This document shows positions 61,067 to 64,000 of a stretch of 64,000 bases of DNA, one piece after another; within the stretch, counting starts at the first letter, position 1; each line of letters begins with the position of its first letter. The position numbers were made by a program, and so were the translations under genes. The notes beneath the pieces are model-generated. The model was not told the origin of the DNA. It searched no databases and saw nothing but the letters and a program-made list of their open reading frames with translations. Source of the DNA: Phycomyces blakesleeanus NRRL 1555(-) (Eukaryota > Mucoromycota > Mucoromycetes > Mucorales > Phycomycetaceae); NCBI RefSeq assembly GCF_001638985.1, contig NW_017265156.1, positions 744,001 to 808,000 of the forward strand, given 5' to 3'.

Positions 61067-63306
61067 TTAGAAGCATGATTTCCCAATATATGATGATTCC
61101 GAGCCAAATTGTCGTTTTTTTTTTAAGACATGTATGTATCTAAATATATACATACATTACATATACAAACACACATTATACACTCACAATAATTCATTGG
61201 ATTTTTATATTTGGATTTGCGTTCTGAATCATTTTATTTATACTCCGACTTTCTGTTTTATTTATTTACGTAATAAAACAAAGTTGAATTAGAATACGCG
61301 TTTTCGACGATTAAATAAACGCCACTTACAATTACTTGCGCTATGAGAAAATATTTACGTTCAGACACACCGTATACATTATGCTTATAAAAGCTGTCAA
61401 AATCTCATTAACAATATTGGCTTTTAAGGCTTCATATTTACGTATGTAAATGAGTAATTGTGGATGAGTATAGTCTATATAATACCGGGATTCCATATGA
61501 GCATTATAGCTTTCTATGCTCTGAGTCATCCTTAAAAAATAAAAAAGAATTATCAGCCACTCTTATTGATAAAAGAAACTCCACGAATTGATTTTTTTTC
61601 TTTCTAACCCTTGGTATCAACATTCTTATTAGTATTACTGTCTTGTTTGTCATTTACTGGCTACAAATTAATCGTTGCTTGGTTTCTGTTTGTTTGCTTA
61701 TTTATTTTCTTTTATCCTGGTTTATTCTAGAGGATGACCTCTAACTCTGCCCCCCCTCACCCTCACATGCCAATTGAAAGAAAACATTCCCAATCATTCT
61801 TTGGTCAACTAACTACCCACGCAAAAAATAAGGGCGTCTCATATAGATCTAGTTAATACCTCAGGTGTATTATGCGTTTGGTCTTTTGGTCGTTTGGAAA
61901 GGATAAAGATATGAGTTATAATTTGTAGCCTTTTGAGTATGTTGATAAACCTTTTCCATACCCACACCCACAAAATTTTAGTATATGCATCGGACTTTTT
62001 TTTTATGTCTTGATTGTACAGAACCCTTTCCTTGCATTTTTACCGATATGTAATGTCTATTAGAGTAATATTCTTTTGCTGTATTGTACATCTTGTAATA
62101 CAATGTTCTTACTATTGGACGTACAAAGTCAATTGCACACTGTTTCGCACTAAAGACAATCAGTATATATAAAATAACAAAGATGATATTTACTTTTTTT
62201 TTCTTTTTGGCTTTCTTTCTTTCAGGATTTGTCAAGGTTTGCATGACTTTAAGCTGGTTTACTCTCCCCAAAAGAAATCGTTAAGAGCATAAGCTTCAAT
62301 TGATGAAAGAAAGAAAGAAAAAAAGGTTACGGAAATTTTTGGAAAAAGTACGTTTCCGATTTCCAATAAAGTAATGTCTTATCTAATTATCGTAACAGTC
62401 AATCAAAAGAATAAAACACACACCCAAACAAACAAATACCACAAGAGTTTCGTGTGTTTAGGTAAATAGATAAATATTAAATTATCCCCCCTGCCTTTGT
62501 ATGCGGTTCTTAATACCCGGTAACTTTCTTGTACTCGTCTTTCCAAAACCACAATAAAAGGAAGAACCCTATTTTACTTTGAAATGTTCTTACTGTTGGA
62601 TAAGATGATAACAATAATATATATACATATATATTTTGAATTCGATGGCTATGTTTTGTTTTAAGATTTATTATATGTGTGTATGTATATCTTGCATGAT
62701 CTATTTGACGCATCATAGACAAACACATGCATTACATCATAGAGTTACAATGATTGTGCTGTATTTACTGTGGCATATTTTATATATAATATACTTTGAT
62801 ATCTATGCTTTAAACATACTAAATATCAAGAGGGAGAAAAAAAGAGTCAATAATGTATTCTCTCCCTTCCTTAACTAAGAAAGCGATATCGATAGAAAAA
62901 GGAGTAATGGGCAGAAGGGGCAGCAAAATAAACTAAAAAGCTCTTTTGGGTTTCGGAACAAAACACAACTTTCAAATGGTCTTTTTCTTTGTTTTATTTT
63001 TTTTTCTCTTGCACAATGTTACTTTGTGTACCGGCCAGGTTTTCAAAATGGATTCTATGGGTTCTATTTGATTTTATATGGCTTGGTATAAATTGTTCTA
63101 GTAAACATAACTGAATTCTAGATAACAACAACCAATATTCTGTTTTTATCTGTCGTAATATATATATAGACAAAAAGAGCACTGAAATGAAATGAAATAA
63201 TAATAAAAAAAAGAAAGTCTTTCCATAACCATAGTTTCATTTTCAACACCAATTTCACTGTCAAAAGTCGCACATTATATATATATGTGTGTGTGCCCGT
63301 TTTCAA

Positions 63307-63341
<35 letters not shown>

Positions 63342-64000
63342 ACACCACTTGGCTCTATCATTATGTCCTTTCCATGCAGGTAGAGACCGAGATTCGTCAT
63401 ACAAAATGAACATTGTTCCCACTGGGTCCAGTATTCCCATTTGACCCGTCCCTTGGATCCCAAAGCTGGTCTATTTTATTTCCCGTATCTTTTTTTGGTA
63501 TTCCATATGCCTTATTGGGCAGAAGACGATCTAGTTCTTCTCGATTCATTTGGTAATTTATTTATTTACTTATTTAACTTTTGGCACGGTAGACCGATTT
63601 ATGCCAAGACCACCATTTAGTTCCCATAGTGTCCAAACGAAATCGTGTGTTGCGAAATATACATATATACATATATACATATCGAATGTATTGATATAAT
63701 ATAGTTTCACAGTAGAAAATTACCGTCAGATTTTGATTTTGATTTCTAATCTCGAATAAGCTACATATCAACTTTTTTTTTATGTCACATCTTTCCAAAG
63801 ACTCAACTGAATAAACTTGAGCTTTATCTTCTTACAGATAAAGCAACTATATTATATATATATATATATTTATAAAGTCTAATATGCAGTACAATTATTA
63901 CAAGCTTTGATCGTTGCTTTGACTCTATTGTTTGTATTCGCTCCAAGAGTATAAAATAAGCAAGTAAATAAAATGCTTTTTTTTTGCTTTTGAAGAATCG
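61067..64000. other. Right-edge intergenic DNA, about 2.9 kb
   Basis: AT-rich with no supported gene. TA tracts at about 62618-62634 and 63855-63870; CT repeat at about 63310-63338. A short block at about 63345-63600 has lower AT content and open frames on the minus strand and may be a decayed coding fragment. Confidence 0.5.
63397..63549 (-). pseudogene. Possible degraded coding fragment
   Basis: A 50-codon minus-strand frame starting MNREELDRLLPNKAYGIPKK lies in DNA that is less AT-rich than its surroundings. An overlapping frame containing KWEYWTQWEQCSFCMTNLGL is also open. The two frames look like pieces of one shifted coding sequence. No family recognised; chance cannot be excluded. Confidence 0.25.

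Overview
This is nuclear DNA from a filamentous, early-diverging fungus. Low-GC, microsatellite-rich spacers alternate with compact genes that carry short GT-AG introns (about 65-280 bp, average near 110 bp) and a few GC-AG introns. The gene set includes a fungal-type plasma-membrane H+-ATPase, a Rax1-like RGS membrane protein, an Nrd1/Msa2-like four-RRM protein, an Sfp1-like zinc-finger protein and long polyQ/polyN tracts in regulators. Together with the intron density this suggests Mucoromycota, perhaps Mucorales, but no rRNA or mitochondrial marker is present to settle it.

Layout. 1-5 kb: an Sfp1-like C2H2 protein and a long spacer. 5-10 kb: a membrane-anchored SH3 protein, an unrecognised mitochondrial-looking protein, and a two-RRM RNA-binding protein (minus). 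12-19.6 kb: a Rax1-like RGS protein (plus), then a Myb plus C2H2 regulator and a bHLH regulator (both minus). 22-24 kb: an Nrd1-like four-RRM protein (minus). 25.2 kb: a 100-N assembly gap. 26-33.6 kb: eIF1, a Rab5-type GTPase and fructose-1,6-bisphosphatase (all plus). 36.7-42 kb: the most unusual gene, a predicted secreted kelch propeller joined through one membrane span and a long disordered segment to a divergent protein kinase domain. 42.5-49.6 kb: mitochondrial ribosomal protein mL49 (minus), a small coiled-coil protein and Orc3 (plus), and a queuosine-salvage protein with a 10-nt microexon (minus). 49.7-50.0 kb: a 314-bp TA-flanked foldback/MITE-like element. 52.3-55.7 kb: the P-type H+-ATPase. 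56.9-58.1 kb: a 1.2-kb terminal-inverted-repeat element with short coding remnants on both strands. 60.0-60.8 kb: two head-to-tail ubiquitins fused to an AN1 zinc finger (minus). No convincing gene was seen from 60.9 kb to the end.

The genes do not form a pathway cluster; this is ordinary eukaryotic gene order with housekeeping genes (translation, replication, trafficking, gluconeogenesis, proton pumping) mixed with regulators. Gene models below were built by hand, by matching donor and acceptor sites to reading phase. Every multi-exon model closes to a whole number of codons. Protein names come from motif recognition without database searches.
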